Source of the DNA: Rhodothermales bacterium
GTDB lineage: Bacteria; Bacteroidota; Rhodothermia; Rhodothermales; JAHQVL01
Length of the DNA: 64,000 nt
Reading direction: 5' to 3'
NCBI GenBank assembly: GCA_041391505.1
Contig: JAWKNW010000012.1
Span: 62,001-126,000, forward strand
Positions 51,868 to 60,887 of this stretch are shown here, piece after piece. The notes beneath the pieces were generated by a model. The model saw only the letters and a list, made by a program, of their open reading frames with translations. It was not told where the DNA came from and ran no database searches. The stretch's first letter is position 1. Each line of letters begins with the position of its first letter. Made by a program: the position numbers and the translations under genes.

Positions 51868-52686
51868 ATGAAATCGACTTCTTACACCTTTCGTACCGTC
51901 CTCCTGGCCGCCCTGTTACTGTTCGTCGCGGCCTGCGACACCGTGGAATCCGAGCCGGAGCCTGTCGCGCCGGAGGCCCTTCCCGAGGCGGCTTTTTCGA
52001 TGGACCTCAGCCTGTTCAACGGCGGGCCGAACAAAACGAGCGCCCAGGGCACGAACTTTCTCGCCGCCGCGATCCGGGTGCTGGTCGTGAACACCGGCAT
52101 ATACGGCGTGCTCTACGTGCCGGCGCAGGTCACCCACGCCGCCCAACTCGTCGATCCTGTCTGGAACGGCGAAGCCTTCGTCTGGGCCGCCGATACGCTC
52201 GTGAACGGTCAGTCGGACGGGTTCGAACTGACCGCCCGCCCCGACGGCAACGCGATCACCTGGGAGATGCGCGTGTCCGGCTACGACGAACATAACAACC
52301 TGCGCTTCGACGACTTCCTGTTGTACGAGGCGCGCACGGGCCTGTCCTCGAACGAAGGCACGCTCGCAATCATCTATCCGACCCAGGAAGGCCCGATTCG
52401 CGTACTCGACGCCTCCTATACCATCGTCGATGAGGCCGACGACAACACGGTCCGCTTCTCGATCCCGGTCGAGGTGCCCGAAGTCGGCGGCATGAAAGCG
52501 ACCTATCGCCAGGAAGGCGCCTGGTTCACGCTGGATGTGACCGAGCCCGACCCCGCGAAGCGCCACATCATGCGCTGGAACAGCGAGACGAACGAGGGCT
52601 CGATCCAGGCCTATGATTTCAACAACGGCGAAGAAGCCTGCTGGGACGCTTCGCTGCAGAACGTGGCGTGCCCGGTGGGGGTTTGA
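51868..52686 (+). CDS. Lipoprotein of unknown function
   Basis: 272 aa from the ATG at 51868 (MKSTSYTFRTVLLAALLLFVAACD); the frame is open upstream to 51700 but without signal-like residues. Lipobox VAAC gives a lipid-anchored protein. The mature part is strand-rich and acidic (FSMDLSLFNGGPNKTS, ITWEMRVSGYDEHNNLRFDDFLLYEA, FSIPVEVPEVGGMKATYRQEGAWFTL), with a Cys pair near the end (CWDASLQNVAC). No family recognised. A 46-bp tandem repeat starts directly after its stop. Confidence 0.65.
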   Translation: MKSTSYTFRTVLLAALLLFVAACDTVESEPEPVAPEALPEAAFSMDLSLFNGGPNKTSAQGTNFLAAAIRVLVVNTGIYGVLYVPAQVTHAAQLVDPVWNGEAFVWAADTLVNGQSDGFELTARPDGNAITWEMRVSGYDEHNNLRFDDFLLYEARTGLSSNEGTLAIIYPTQEGPIRVLDASYTIVDEADDNTVRFSIPVEVPEVGGMKATYRQEGAWFTLDVTEPDPAKRHIMRWNSETNEGSIQAYDFNNGEEACWDASLQNVACPVGV

Positions 52687-52980
52687 CCACGTTACGCGTG
52701 GGGACATGAGTTCGCTGCGCGAACGGTCATAGCCATGCTTCGCATGGGGACATGAGTTCGCTGCGCGAACGGTCATAGCCATGCTTCGCATGGGGTCATG
52801 AGTACGCTGCGCGAACGGTCGTAGCCATGCTTCGCATGGGGACATGAGTTCGCTGCGCGAAGGGTCATAGCCATGCTTCGCATGGGGACATGAGTTCGCT
52901 GCGCGAACGGTCGTAGCCATGCTTCGCATGGGGACATGAGTACGCTGCGCGAACGGTCATAGCCATGCTTCGCATGGGGT
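52687..52980. repeat. 46-bp tandem repeat, six copies, two hairpins per unit
   Basis: Six full 46-bp units start at 52705, 52751, 52797, 52843, 52889 and 52935, with a divergent partial unit before them. Each unit has two short palindromes, TTCGC-TGC-GCGAA and CCATGC-TTC-GCATGG. Units differ at a few positions only (T/A after GAG, C/G in GAACGG, A/G in GGTCATAG). Located just after the lipoprotein gene stop. Confidence 0.95.
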
Positions 52981-53075
52981 CATTGGTCACGGGTCATCGG
53001 TTCTGGGGAGCTGGTGGCCTTGACCTTTTTGGGGCGGGGATACGTGGAAACCTGCGAACGCATTCCATGTAGGTT

Positions 53076-53157
53076 GCATCCTGCATCCTGCATCCTGCGT
53101 CTTGCATCCTGCATCCCGCATCCTGCATCCCGTATTCCGCATCCCGTATCCCGCATC
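53076..53157. repeat. Heptamer tandem repeat (GCATCCT/GCATCCC)
   Basis: Eleven 7-bp units plus a partial unit, consensus GCATCCY with variants GCGTCTT and GTATTCC, ending 16 bp before the comB-like start. Same unit and same strand sense as the array at 6426-6516, 46 kb away. Confidence 0.9.
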
Positions 53158-53173
53158 AAATCCCTACCCACAC

Positions 53174-53857
53174 ATGGAAATCCGCATTGAAAGCCTGCTC
53201 GACGGCGCGCGGCGCGCTGAGGGGGTCGTTGTCGTCATCGATGTGTTTCGCGCGTTCACCACGGCGTCGGTCGCTTTTTCGCGCGGCGTGGAGAAGATCG
53301 TGATGGTGGCGGAGCCGCCGGAGGCGCTGGAACTGCGGTCGCGCGGGGTCGGGACCCTCTGCGTGGGCGAAGTGGATGGCAAGATGCCCGCCGGCTTCGA
53401 TTTCGGCAACTCGCCCCATGAGCTGTCAGACGCCGACATCGCCGGCAAGACGCTGATCCAGTCGACCCGCGCCGGCACGGTCGGGGTGACCTCCGTGACG
53501 AAGGCCGAGGCGATCTTCACCGCCGCCCTCATCAACGCGCGCGCCACGGCCGACGCCCTCCTCGCGATGAATCCGCCGCTGGTGACCCTCGTGGCCATGG
53601 GCTATCAGGGGCGCTATCGGACCGACGAGGACGAACAGTGCGCCCTCTACCTGCGCGCGCTGCTCGAAGGCCGCCAGCCCGAGCGCGACGCGGTGCGCTC
53701 CCTGCTCCTGACCGGCAACGAAACCGACAAATTCCGGGATCCCTCCAAGCCCTATCTCCACTGGGAAGATGTCGATCACGCGCTGCGCATCGACGAGGTG
53801 CCCGTTGCGATTCGGGTGCGCGACGAGGCGGGGCTGCTGGTGGCGCGACGGGTCTGA
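53174..53857 (+). CDS. comB: 2-phosphosulfolactate phosphatase family protein (ComB-like)
   Basis: 227 aa from the ATG at 53174. ComB family features: VVVIDVFRAFTTASVAFSRG at the start, GEVDGKMPAGFDFGNSPHEL, then IQSTRAGTVGVTSV and EDEQCALYLRALLEG. In methanogens and some bacteria ComB removes phosphate from 2-phosphosulfolactate, in the coenzyme M or sulfolactate route. No partner genes of that pathway are seen nearby, so the substrate in this organism may differ. Cytoplasmic, Mg2+-dependent in known members. Confidence 0.85.
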   Translation: MEIRIESLLDGARRAEGVVVVIDVFRAFTTASVAFSRGVEKIVMVAEPPEALELRSRGVGTLCVGEVDGKMPAGFDFGNSPHELSDADIAGKTLIQSTRAGTVGVTSVTKAEAIFTAALINARATADALLAMNPPLVTLVAMGYQGRYRTDEDEQCALYLRALLEGRQPERDAVRSLLLTGNETDKFRDPSKPYLHWEDVDHALRIDEVPVAIRVRDEAGLLVARRV

Positions 53858-53870
53858 ATCGGGAGGACGC

Positions 53871-54386
53871 TCAGATCTCCTTGAATCGCCCCTCCTTCTC
53901 CGAGTACGCGTACAGGCGCGAGACGCGTTCGGCGTACGAATCCATGTAGGTGATACGGAACTGGAGCATCCGGAGCGAGGCGGCGGCGTCCCGGATGTCG
54001 ATGCGTCCGGTCTCCCCGTTTTTCAACTGGTCCCGGGGGGAGATGGTGGCCTTGAAAGGGCCGATGGGGGTGACCTCCAGCGCTTTCGCGGTGCCGCCGT
54101 CGTTGATGAAGAGGCAGGTGGTTTCATGGTCTGCGCGGCCGGCGCGCAGCATGCGGATCTGCGGCGCGCGCATGGCGACGTCGCGTTTGATCCGGTCCAG
54201 TTCGTGTTCGTTGCGGACGAACTGATCGTAGAGTTCTGCTGCGCGTTCCTCGGCCTGTTTTCGATTGGATTTTTGCGCCTTCCGCATCATGGGCAGCAGG
54301 ATCTCGAGCCCGAAATAAAGCGCAAAGAGGCCGGCGGCGATCACGCCGATGAGCGCGACCAGGTTGTTGCCTGCGGCGAAGTCCAT
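53871..54386 (-). CDS. Membrane protein of unknown function
   Basis: 171 aa with one N-terminal TM (LVALIGVIAAGLFALYFGLEILLPM) followed by a highly charged helix (MRKAQKSNRKQAEERAAELYDQFVRNEHELDRIKRD) that may form a coiled coil. The second half is strand-rich (LFINDGGTAKALEVTPIGPFKATISPRDQLKNGE). No family recognised. Tail to tail with the comB-like gene (13 bp). Confidence 0.6.
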   Translation of the reverse strand: MDFAAGNNLVALIGVIAAGLFALYFGLEILLPMMRKAQKSNRKQAEERAAELYDQFVRNEHELDRIKRDVAMRAPQIRMLRAGRADHETTCLFINDGGTAKALEVTPIGPFKATISPRDQLKNGETGRIDIRDAAASLRMLQFRITYMDSYAERVSRLYAYSEKEGRFKEI

Positions 54387-54459
54387 GTCGGGTTTCGGTG
54401 CTGATCGTCAGAATCAGCCGGCAAGATAGGCAATCGGGTCGAACCCGTGCGGCGGTACG

Positions 54460-55578
54460 TCAGGGCGTGTAGACGTAGTGCGGGTAGGTCTGGGCGAGGA
54501 CGGAGTCGACCATGACGCGGTGGAACTGCTCGGGCTTCTCGAACTCGGGCATGTGGGCGGCGTCCTCGAACCAGATGAGGTGTTTGCCTGCCGGCGCGTC
54601 GAGTTGATCGAAATATTTCCTGACGAGTTCCGACGGCGTGTTGTAGTCGTGGCGGCCGGCGATAAAATAGACGGGCACGTTGACGCGCGGCACGTCCTCG
54701 AAGAGGTTGATCTGGCCCAGGTCGTCCCACAGCGTGCGCACGGCGAAGTTGGGATCGGAGCTGATTTCAAGGATTTCGAGCAGGGTGTACTCCGGGCTCA
54801 GCAGCATCCGGCCCATGAAATCCGACAGGAAACTGCCGGGCGCCTCGCGTTCCTTGTAGATCGTTCCGCCGAACCGGCGCAGCCACTTGCGCTGCTTGTT
54901 CATGGTCCGGTAGTCCCAGGGCGGCGGGCCCATCTCCTCGAGCTCCCGGATGGCCTCCCGGTTGCTGGTGTTGCGCGCCTCGCGCAGCGTGAATTCGTAC
55001 GACAGCGCCTCGGAGCGGGCCGTATTCACCAGCTGGCCGGTTCCGACGAACGCGTAGAAGGATTCGGGGTAGCGCTCGGCCACGAGCATCCCGAGCGCCG
55101 AGCCCCACGAGTTGCCGGCGAGGTAGATCTTGGGCACGTTGAAGCGCCGCTTCAGGACCTCGACGAGTTCATGGGTGTCTGCGATGAATCGCTCGATATC
55201 CATCGACTCGGCGGAGAGGCCGGGCCGGTAAGATTTTCCGGAGCCGCGCTGATCCCAGTAGACCACGACAAAATCTTCCTCCAGCGGAAGACCGAAATCG
55301 CGCGCCCGCGGGATGACGAACGAACCGGGGCCTCCGTGAAGATAGAGGAGGACGGGATTGGTTTGCTTCTGACCGCGGATCAGGACCCACTGTTCTTCTT
55401 CGCCGAGCGGCACATTGCCCAGGAGGTCGATGCCTCCGGGCGTCGAGATTTTGGTGAGCTGGGTAACCCGGTTTTGCTCGTACATGCGGTAGAGCAGTCC
55501 CGTGGATACGAGCGCAACCAGCGCCAGGAGCGACAGGAGAAAAAACTTCAGAACCGATGTTATCGGATGTTCTTCCAT
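54460..55578 (-). CDS. Alpha/beta hydrolase, prolyl aminopeptidase-like
   Basis: 372 aa. One N-terminal TM (FFLLSLLALVALVSTGLLY) anchors it. The hydrolase core has the oxyanion motif HGGPGS, VYWDQRGSGKSY, nucleophile Ser157 in GNSWGS, an acid in AGRHDYNTPSEL and His in DAAHMPEFEKPEQFH, as in proline iminopeptidases and related esterases. Probably periplasmic. Substrate class (peptide or ester) is unresolved. Confidence 0.88.
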   Translation of the reverse strand: MEEHPITSVLKFFLLSLLALVALVSTGLLYRMYEQNRVTQLTKISTPGGIDLLGNVPLGEEEQWVLIRGQKQTNPVLLYLHGGPGSFVIPRARDFGLPLEEDFVVVYWDQRGSGKSYRPGLSAESMDIERFIADTHELVEVLKRRFNVPKIYLAGNSWGSALGMLVAERYPESFYAFVGTGQLVNTARSEALSYEFTLREARNTSNREAIRELEEMGPPPWDYRTMNKQRKWLRRFGGTIYKEREAPGSFLSDFMGRMLLSPEYTLLEILEISSDPNFAVRTLWDDLGQINLFEDVPRVNVPVYFIAGRHDYNTPSELVRKYFDQLDAPAGKHLIWFEDAAHMPEFEKPEQFHRVMVDSVLAQTYPHYVYTP

Positions 55579-55967
55579 GGCCTGCGCGCGTACTAAGCTT
55601 GGGCTGTTGGGGGAATCAAGGTGCTAACCATGGCCTTCGTTCACTACGAGGACGGTCATGCCCAGAAAAATGGGCCTCGATAATTTATCTAAACGGCAAT
55701 TGGATGCGAGCGATGGCGCGACGGACGTGGATCGATCAAGCGCAACGGACGCGACGAAATGCGCGGTTTCATGCGGACGCTATCAACGTCCTCTTGATCA
55801 CGCGGCGTATAAAATGTTCCTGATTACTTAAAAATGCACGGGTACGCCGGCTCAACAGAACAAATATAATGCCCTTCTGGATTCGCCGCCGAGATAGCGG
55901 GAATCGTTCGCGAACCTTCCGCGTACGATCCAGGGCATTCGCTTTCCATCCGATCAAACAGACCACC
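55579..55967. other. Intergenic region between divergent genes
   Basis: 389 bp. It must contain promoters for the hydrolase and the DinB gene. The stretch before the DinB gene is AT-richer (around 55805-55870). I see no strong motif or small gene. Confidence 0.4.
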
Positions 55968-56501
55968 ATGAAACGTTCGCTTTCCGTGTTCGCTCTCCTC
56001 GCCGCCGTGGCGCTCGGAGCCCCCGCCCTCTTCGCGCAGGCGCCGGCGCATTTCGCCGAAGCGTTTCTTCCCAAGTTCGGGTATTCATCGCAACGGCTCG
56101 TATCGCTCGCGGAGGCCATCCCCGCGGACAAGTTTTCCTGGAGCCCGGGCGAGGGGGTGATGTCGGTCGAGCAGGTGTTCACGCACATCGCGCACTACAA
56201 CTACATGTATCCGGTCGAGAACATGGGCGCCGAGGCGCCGGCCGGGCTCGACCTGAACGCCATCGAATCCATCACCGGCAAGGAGGCCGTCGTCGACATG
56301 CTCAAGGCGTCGATCGCCTTCACGACCCGTCTGGCGGAAACCATCACCGCGGAGGAACTCGCCATGACGACGACCCTCTACGGCCAGACCACCCAGAAGT
56401 GGGATGTGCTCTTCCAGCTCCAGTCGCACCTCGGCGAACACATGGGTCAATTGATCGCCTACGCGCGCATGAACGACATCGTGCCGCCCTGGTCGCGGTA
56501 A
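55968..56501 (+). CDS. Exported DinB family protein
   Basis: 177 aa from the ATG at 55968 (MKRSLSVFALLAAVALGAPALFAQ signal). DinB four-helix bundle: VSLAEAIPADKFSWSP, VEQVFTHIAHYNYM, and LFQLQSHLGEHMGQLIAYARM, with the three expected metal-binding histidines (one in HIAHYN, two in HLGEH). Usual DinB proteins are cytoplasmic thiol-S-transferase-like, so the signal peptide points to a periplasmic variant. The palindromic repeat copy B starts 17 bp after the stop. Confidence 0.88.
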   Translation: MKRSLSVFALLAAVALGAPALFAQAPAHFAEAFLPKFGYSSQRLVSLAEAIPADKFSWSPGEGVMSVEQVFTHIAHYNYMYPVENMGAEAPAGLDLNAIESITGKEAVVDMLKASIAFTTRLAETITAEELAMTTTLYGQTTQKWDVLFQLQSHLGEHMGQLIAYARMNDIVPPWSR

Positions 56502-56518
56502 CGAGGTATTCAAGGCTA

Positions 56519-56771
56519 AGAAACGGTTGGGATTTTCAAAAATCCTTCTCGGTACGTCATCCTGAACCGCCCTCCGCTTGCGGTGGGCGTGATGAATGCC
56601 CGTCCGCGCGAACGCGGGGAGACCTCTCGAACCACCGTGAGACGCTCATGCGAGCCATGCGCGAGTGATTCGGGAGGTCCCCCCGCGTTCGCGGGGGCAG
56701 GCTTTCGACAACCCCGTCGCAAGCGCCGGGGGCTCAGGAAGACAACTCTTTTTTATTTCTCAACAGTTTCT
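56519..56771 (-). repeat. Palindromic interspersed repeat, copy B (253 bp, MITE-like)
   Basis: Inverted copy of the element at 17048-17298, with the same terminal repeats (AGAAACGGTTGGG at the left; reverse complement of AGAAACTGTTGAG at the right) and the same nested internal arms. Both copies are followed on their right by AAACG. The two differ at scattered positions and small indels. It lies after the DinB stop, before the terminator of the ACT gene. Confidence 0.88.
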
Positions 56772-56830
56772 AAACGCGCCATCGTCCAGATAAGCCTTCA
56801 TTGGACCTGAAACCGGCAACCTGAAGCGGC

Positions 56831-56862
56831 AAAGTCCAGCATTCTGCGGAATGCTGGGCTTT
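56831..56862 (-). terminator. Hairpin after the ACT-domain gene
   Basis: AAAGTCCAGCATT-CTGCGG-AATGCTGGGCTTT: 13-bp arms with one G-T/mismatch position and a 6-nt loop, 4 bp past the ACT gene stop on the minus strand. Weak T-tract. Confidence 0.65.
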
Positions 56863-56866
56863 GCCT

Positions 56867-57241
56867 CTACCCATCCACCTCGTGGCCGGCGTTTCGCAGC
56901 GTCGCGATGGCTGCGTCGAGGCGATCGGACCGGACGAGCAGGTAATCGGTGTCGAAGGTGGAGACCACAAAAACCGGCAGGCCGGCGTCGGCGAGCGGCA
57001 CGGTGAGGCCGGCGACCACGCCGGTGAGCTCGAAATCCATCGGGCCGGCGACCTTGAACATGCGCCAGCCGAGCTCGGCTTTCCAGCCGGCTTGCGCCCT
57101 ACGGGCCTCCAGCACGATGGATAGCTCGTCCGTCGTGCGGGTTACGCTGCAAAAGGGGGCGTCGAGCACGCCGGCCGGCAACGGGGCATCCGGGGGGAGC
57201 CGGCATACGGCCATGGGTTCAGGCAGAAGGGTCAGGTGCAT
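56867..57241 (-). CDS. ACT-domain protein (CASTOR-like)
   Basis: 124 aa. Starts LTLLPEPMAVCRLPPDAPLP, then FCSVTRTTDELSIVLEARRA, ELTGVVAGLTVPLADAGLPVFVVSTFDTDYLLVRSDRLDAAIATLRNAGHEV, the typical tandem ACT fold of small amino-acid-sensing proteins. Ligand unknown. It follows the M28 peptidase gene by 15 bp in the same direction, so both are probably co-transcribed. Confidence 0.85.
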   Translation of the reverse strand: MHLTLLPEPMAVCRLPPDAPLPAGVLDAPFCSVTRTTDELSIVLEARRAQAGWKAELGWRMFKVAGPMDFELTGVVAGLTVPLADAGLPVFVVSTFDTDYLLVRSDRLDAAIATLRNAGHEVDG

Positions 57242-57256
57242 GCGTCGGGTGCGTGT

Positions 57257-58927
57257 TCAGGGCTGCGGCGGGCGTTCGGCTTCGCGGATGGCTTTGAATT
57301 CGGTGCCGTCGTTCCAGGTAGGCCAGTGGTCGGTGTTGGCCACCCGGTACCCGACCGTCAGCAGCAGCCTCAGGTCCTGGACGGCGCCGGAAAAGTCCCA
57401 GTTCGGGTCGAATTCGTCGGCCGGCTTGTGGTACCGGTTCGCCGTATAGTCTTCGCGCATCTGGATCCCGTAGGCTTCCCCTCGCGCCACATCGTCGATG
57501 CCCGGGTCGGTGTACAGGGCCGGCACCCCCTTTTTGGCGAAGCTGAAGTGGTCGGACCGGTAGAAGAACCCCTTCTGCGGCTCCGGATCGGGGCGCACCA
57601 CGCGGCCCTGCGCCTCGGCGGCCTCCGTGAGATACCGGTCCAGCTCCGAGTTGCCGTAGCCGACCACGGTGAGGTCTCGGGTCGGACCGGTGAGGTTCAC
57701 CCCGTCGATATTGATCGCGGCGGCGGTCTGGGCGGTGGGGATGATGGGATACTCGGCGTAATAGCGGCCGCCGAGCAGGCCCTGTTCCTCGGCCGTGACC
57801 GCGAGAAACGCGACCGACCGTTCCGGCCGTTGCGGAAGCGCGGCGAAGCCCCGGGCGATTTCGAGCAGGCCGGCCGTGCCGGAGGCGTTGTCGACGGCGC
57901 CGTTATAGATCTGGTCCCCTTCGAGGCTCGGATCGATCCCGAAATGATCCCAGTGGGCCATGTAGATGACGTATTCGTCGGGACGCGTACGCCCGGGCAG
58001 GGTGGCGATGACGTTGCGCGACTCGGAGCGGCGGATGGTGTTGGCGATGTCCATCGACGCGGTGAGGCGGAGCGAGACCGGCGAAAATGCGCGGGTCCGC
58101 GCGCGCGCCTTCTCGGCGTCGAAGTCGAGGCCGGCGCGCTGGAACAGGGCGCGCGCCGTGTCGATATGCAGCCACCCCTCGGCCGTGACGCGCGACATGT
58201 TGTTGTCTTCCGGCACGAGGTCGAACTGCGGTCCCGACCAGCTGCCGCTGACGACCTCCCAGGGATACGAGGCCGGCTCGGTCTCGTGCACGATGAACGC
58301 CGCCGCGGCGCCCTGGCGGGCGGCCTCCTCGAATTTGTAGGTCCACCGCCCGTAATACGTCATGGCGTTGCCGTTGAACAGCGACGGGTCGCCCGAGCCG
58401 AAGCCGGGGTCGTTGATCAGCATCACCACGGTCTTGCCGCGGACGTCGAGGCCGGCATAGTCGTTCCAGTCGTATTCCGGCGCCACGACGCCGAAGCCGA
58501 CAAACACCATCTCCGAGGCGTCGAGGTGGACGGATTCCACGATGCGCGTCGTCCAGGCCATGAAGTCGTCGCCGTAGGCGTACGTCGAGCGCCCCGACTC
58601 GTCGGCTACGCTGAGCTGCATGTCGGGGTTGGCCGTGATGGCGACCAGCGGCACCTGCTGGAAATAGGAATCGCCGTTGCCCGGCTCCAGGCCGATCGTG
58701 CGGAACTGCGCTTCGAGGTAGGCGACCGTTTTTTCCTCTCCGGGCGAGGAAGGCGCACGCCCCTCGAAGGCGTCGGAGGCGAGGGTGGCGATGCCGTCGG
58801 ACAGCCCGTCGGCGGTGATGGCATCGAGGGCGGCTTGCGGGACGTCGTCGCCAGGAGCGGCGCAGCCGGCGGACAGGACGAGGGCGGCGGAAAGCAGGAT
58901 ATAGCGAAGCATGTGCAGGGGTGTCAT
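57257..58927 (-). CDS. M28 family metallopeptidase lipoprotein with PA domain
   Basis: 556 aa. Lipobox LSAGC with Cys22 (an ATG five codons downstream is also possible as start). A PA domain lies at about 145-230 (YAGLDVRGKTVVMLINDPGFG). The M28 catalytic site is complete: His325 and Asp327 region in AHWDHFG, Asp346 in GAVDNASGTAG, Glu380-Glu381 in TAEEQGLLGG, Asp408 in NIDGVN, and the late His in RYHKPADEF. Two zinc ions are expected. It should hydrolyse peptides in the periplasm or at the surface. The ACT gene is downstream. Confidence 0.92.
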   Translation of the reverse strand: MTPLHMLRYILLSAALVLSAGCAAPGDDVPQAALDAITADGLSDGIATLASDAFEGRAPSSPGEEKTVAYLEAQFRTIGLEPGNGDSYFQQVPLVAITANPDMQLSVADESGRSTYAYGDDFMAWTTRIVESVHLDASEMVFVGFGVVAPEYDWNDYAGLDVRGKTVVMLINDPGFGSGDPSLFNGNAMTYYGRWTYKFEEAARQGAAAAFIVHETEPASYPWEVVSGSWSGPQFDLVPEDNNMSRVTAEGWLHIDTARALFQRAGLDFDAEKARARTRAFSPVSLRLTASMDIANTIRRSESRNVIATLPGRTRPDEYVIYMAHWDHFGIDPSLEGDQIYNGAVDNASGTAGLLEIARGFAALPQRPERSVAFLAVTAEEQGLLGGRYYAEYPIIPTAQTAAAINIDGVNLTGPTRDLTVVGYGNSELDRYLTEAAEAQGRVVRPDPEPQKGFFYRSDHFSFAKKGVPALYTDPGIDDVARGEAYGIQMREDYTANRYHKPADEFDPNWDFSGAVQDLRLLLTVGYRVANTDHWPTWNDGTEFKAIREAERPPQP

Positions 58928-59011
58928 TCAGGGAACAGGGGTCGGGCATTAATCCCGATCGTATCGTAACTTAGCGTTTTCAACCGTCGTTTTCACCAAC
59001 CCTACCCTCCC

Positions 59012-59698
59012 ATGAAATCGTGGATCGCTATCGCGACATGCGCCCTCCTCATCGCCGGCTGCCAGCCGGATACTACCCCGGATACCGCCGGCGCCGAGCC
59101 CATGGCGATGTCGCACGCTGACACGCCGGTCGGCGAATGGATCAGCATCTTCGACGGCGAAACCCTCAACGGCTGGACGGCCAGCGAAGAGCCGGGCACG
59201 TTCCGGGTCGAGAACGGCGAGCTGATCGTGAAGGGACCGCGCTCGCACCTGTATTACACCGGCCCCGTCGGCGGACACACGTTCAAGAACTTCGAATGGA
59301 AAGCCGAGGTGATGACGAAGCCGGGCGCCAACTCGGGCATGTACATCCACACCGAATTTCAGGAGGACGGATGGCCGGCCAAAGGGTATGAGGTGCAGGT
59401 GAACAATTCCCACACCGACTGGCGCAGAACGGGCGGCCTGTACGCGATCGATGATGTGCGCGAGGCGCCGGCGAACGACAACGAGTGGTTCACCGAACAC
59501 ATCATCGTAAACGGCAAGCGCATCATCACGAAAGTGAACGACAAGACGCTGGTCGATTACACCGAGCCGGAAAACGCCGAACGCCCGGACGACATGCGGG
59601 GCCGCCGGCTTTCGAGCGGAACGGTGGCCATCCAGGGGCACGATCCGGAGAGCGAAGTGCACTACCGGAATATCATGATCAAGATTCTGCCCGATTGA
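59012..59698 (+). CDS. DUF1080 (3-keto-disaccharide hydrolase domain) lipoprotein
   Basis: 228 aa. Lipoprotein signal (IAIATCALLIAGC). The DUF1080 beta-sandwich is seen from about residue 40: WISIFDGETLNGWTASEEPGTFRVENGELIVKG, EVMTKPGANSGMYIHTEFQEDGWPAKGYEVQVNNSH, VAIQGHDPESEVHYRNIMIK. Members bind or cleave sugars; some hydrolyse 3-keto-glycosides. Divergent from the M28 gene by 84 bp. Confidence 0.9.
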   Translation: MKSWIAIATCALLIAGCQPDTTPDTAGAEPMAMSHADTPVGEWISIFDGETLNGWTASEEPGTFRVENGELIVKGPRSHLYYTGPVGGHTFKNFEWKAEVMTKPGANSGMYIHTEFQEDGWPAKGYEVQVNNSHTDWRRTGGLYAIDDVREAPANDNEWFTEHIIVNGKRIITKVNDKTLVDYTEPENAERPDDMRGRRLSSGTVAIQGHDPESEVHYRNIMIKILPD

Positions 59699-59806
59699 GC
59701 ATTCGGACTGAGAGGTAAGGAGGAGCGGGTTCGTCAGGGTGGTTTCGCCCGGACGCGCCCGTCCTTACCCTCCTGTCCGCATCTACACTGAAACCGGAAG
59801 CGACGT

Positions 59807-60190
59807 ATGGCGACTGCGGTTCAATCGTTCATCAAGTCCGTCGCTTTCTTTTTGCTCGCCGGCTTTCTGGGGCTTTTTGCCGGGCTGGCGGTGGGTGTGC
59901 TGTTCGGCATGCCGGACGGCAGCGGGCTCACCGGCCCTCCCCTGGCGTTCGGTTACGGCTTCATCGGCCTCGCCAGCGGGATCATCCTGGGCATCGTGGC
60001 CATGAATCACCTCTCCCGGGAAGCCCTGCAGCGCATCACCATGGTGATGGGCATCGTCACGCTCGTGGTGCTCATCTGGCTCACCCACCACGTCCGCACC
60101 ACCCGTCGCCACTACGCGACGCCGCCCGGCATCCCCGTGAGCGCGCCGGCCGATCGGGTGGCCCCGGCTGCCGGCCGGCTGCCCGTCTGA
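59807..60190 (+). CDS. Small membrane protein of unknown function
   Basis: 127 aa with three hydrophobic segments (VAFFLLAGFLGLFAGLAVGVLFGM, AFGYGFIGLASGIILGIVAMN, ITMVMGIVTLVVLIWLTHHV) and a basic, Pro/Ala-rich C-terminal tail. The glycine zippers in the first two segments suggest helix packing. No family recognised. It converges with the ferritin gene (7 bp between stops). Confidence 0.6.
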   Translation: MATAVQSFIKSVAFFLLAGFLGLFAGLAVGVLFGMPDGSGLTGPPLAFGYGFIGLASGIILGIVAMNHLSREALQRITMVMGIVTLVVLIWLTHHVRTTRRHYATPPGIPVSAPADRVAPAAGRLPV

Positions 60191-60197
60191 GCGACGA

Positions 60198-60728
60198 TCA
60201 GGCGTCGGGCGCCGTCGTGCGCGCGCCCAGCTCGCGGTCGAGCAGGAACAGGTTGGCGCCGTCGTTGCCGACCAGCTGCAGCGTGTCGATGATCGATCGG
60301 GCATTGTCCTCTTCTTCCACCTGCTCGTCGATGAACCAGTGGAGGAGGGACTGGAGCGGGTAATCCTTGTGCTCGCGGGCGACCTCGTACAGTTCGTGGA
60401 TGCGGCCGGTGATGTACCGCTCGTGTTCGAGCACCTGTTCGAAGGCTTCCGTCGGCGTCTTGAACTTGACCTTGGGTTTGGGGATCGCCTCCAGCGCGAT
60501 GCCGCCATCGCGTTGCAGCGTGAAATCGAACAGCTTCATCGCGTGCGCGGTCTCTTCCTGCCACTGGAGGCGCAGCCAGTGCGCAAATCCCTTGAGGTTC
60601 AGCGCCTCGAACTGGGCCGCCATCTGGAGGTACAGGTACGCCGACTCGAATTCGGCCTGAATCTGGTCGTTGAGGGCTTTCTCGACGGCAGGGGCCATGC
60701 GGGAACGATGGGAGGGTGTTTTGGCCAT
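60198..60728 (-). CDS. ftnA: Ferritin
   Basis: 176 aa from the ATG at 60728; the frame is open far upstream to 62390 but that is a shadow of porX. The ferroxidase ligands align with the standard set at the right spacing: Glu26, Glu59 and His62 (QEETAH), Glu103, Gln136 (FIDEQVEEE). It stores iron as a 24-subunit shell. Transcribed away from porX. It complements feoAB in iron handling, although it lies 35 kb away. Confidence 0.95.
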   Translation of the reverse strand: MAKTPSHRSRMAPAVEKALNDQIQAEFESAYLYLQMAAQFEALNLKGFAHWLRLQWQEETAHAMKLFDFTLQRDGGIALEAIPKPKVKFKTPTEAFEQVLEHERYITGRIHELYEVAREHKDYPLQSLLHWFIDEQVEEEDNARSIIDTLQLVGNDGANLFLLDRELGARTTAPDA

Positions 60729-60887
60729 GGGAGGTATCTCTGTATGGAAGCAAGATCGAAGGAGAAAGGCGGAACGTTCGATTCTGAAACCGATTAACAT
60801 CCCGGCTCTTGTAGCCGTCCAGCCGGCGAGACGTTCCGTCGCGCGCCCGGCAACGACCGAACACCTCACCGCACCAACCGGTACCTT

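Noticed and set aside
52687..52980. CRISPR array
   Set aside because: The 46-bp units are contiguous with no spacers, and there are no cas genes in the window.
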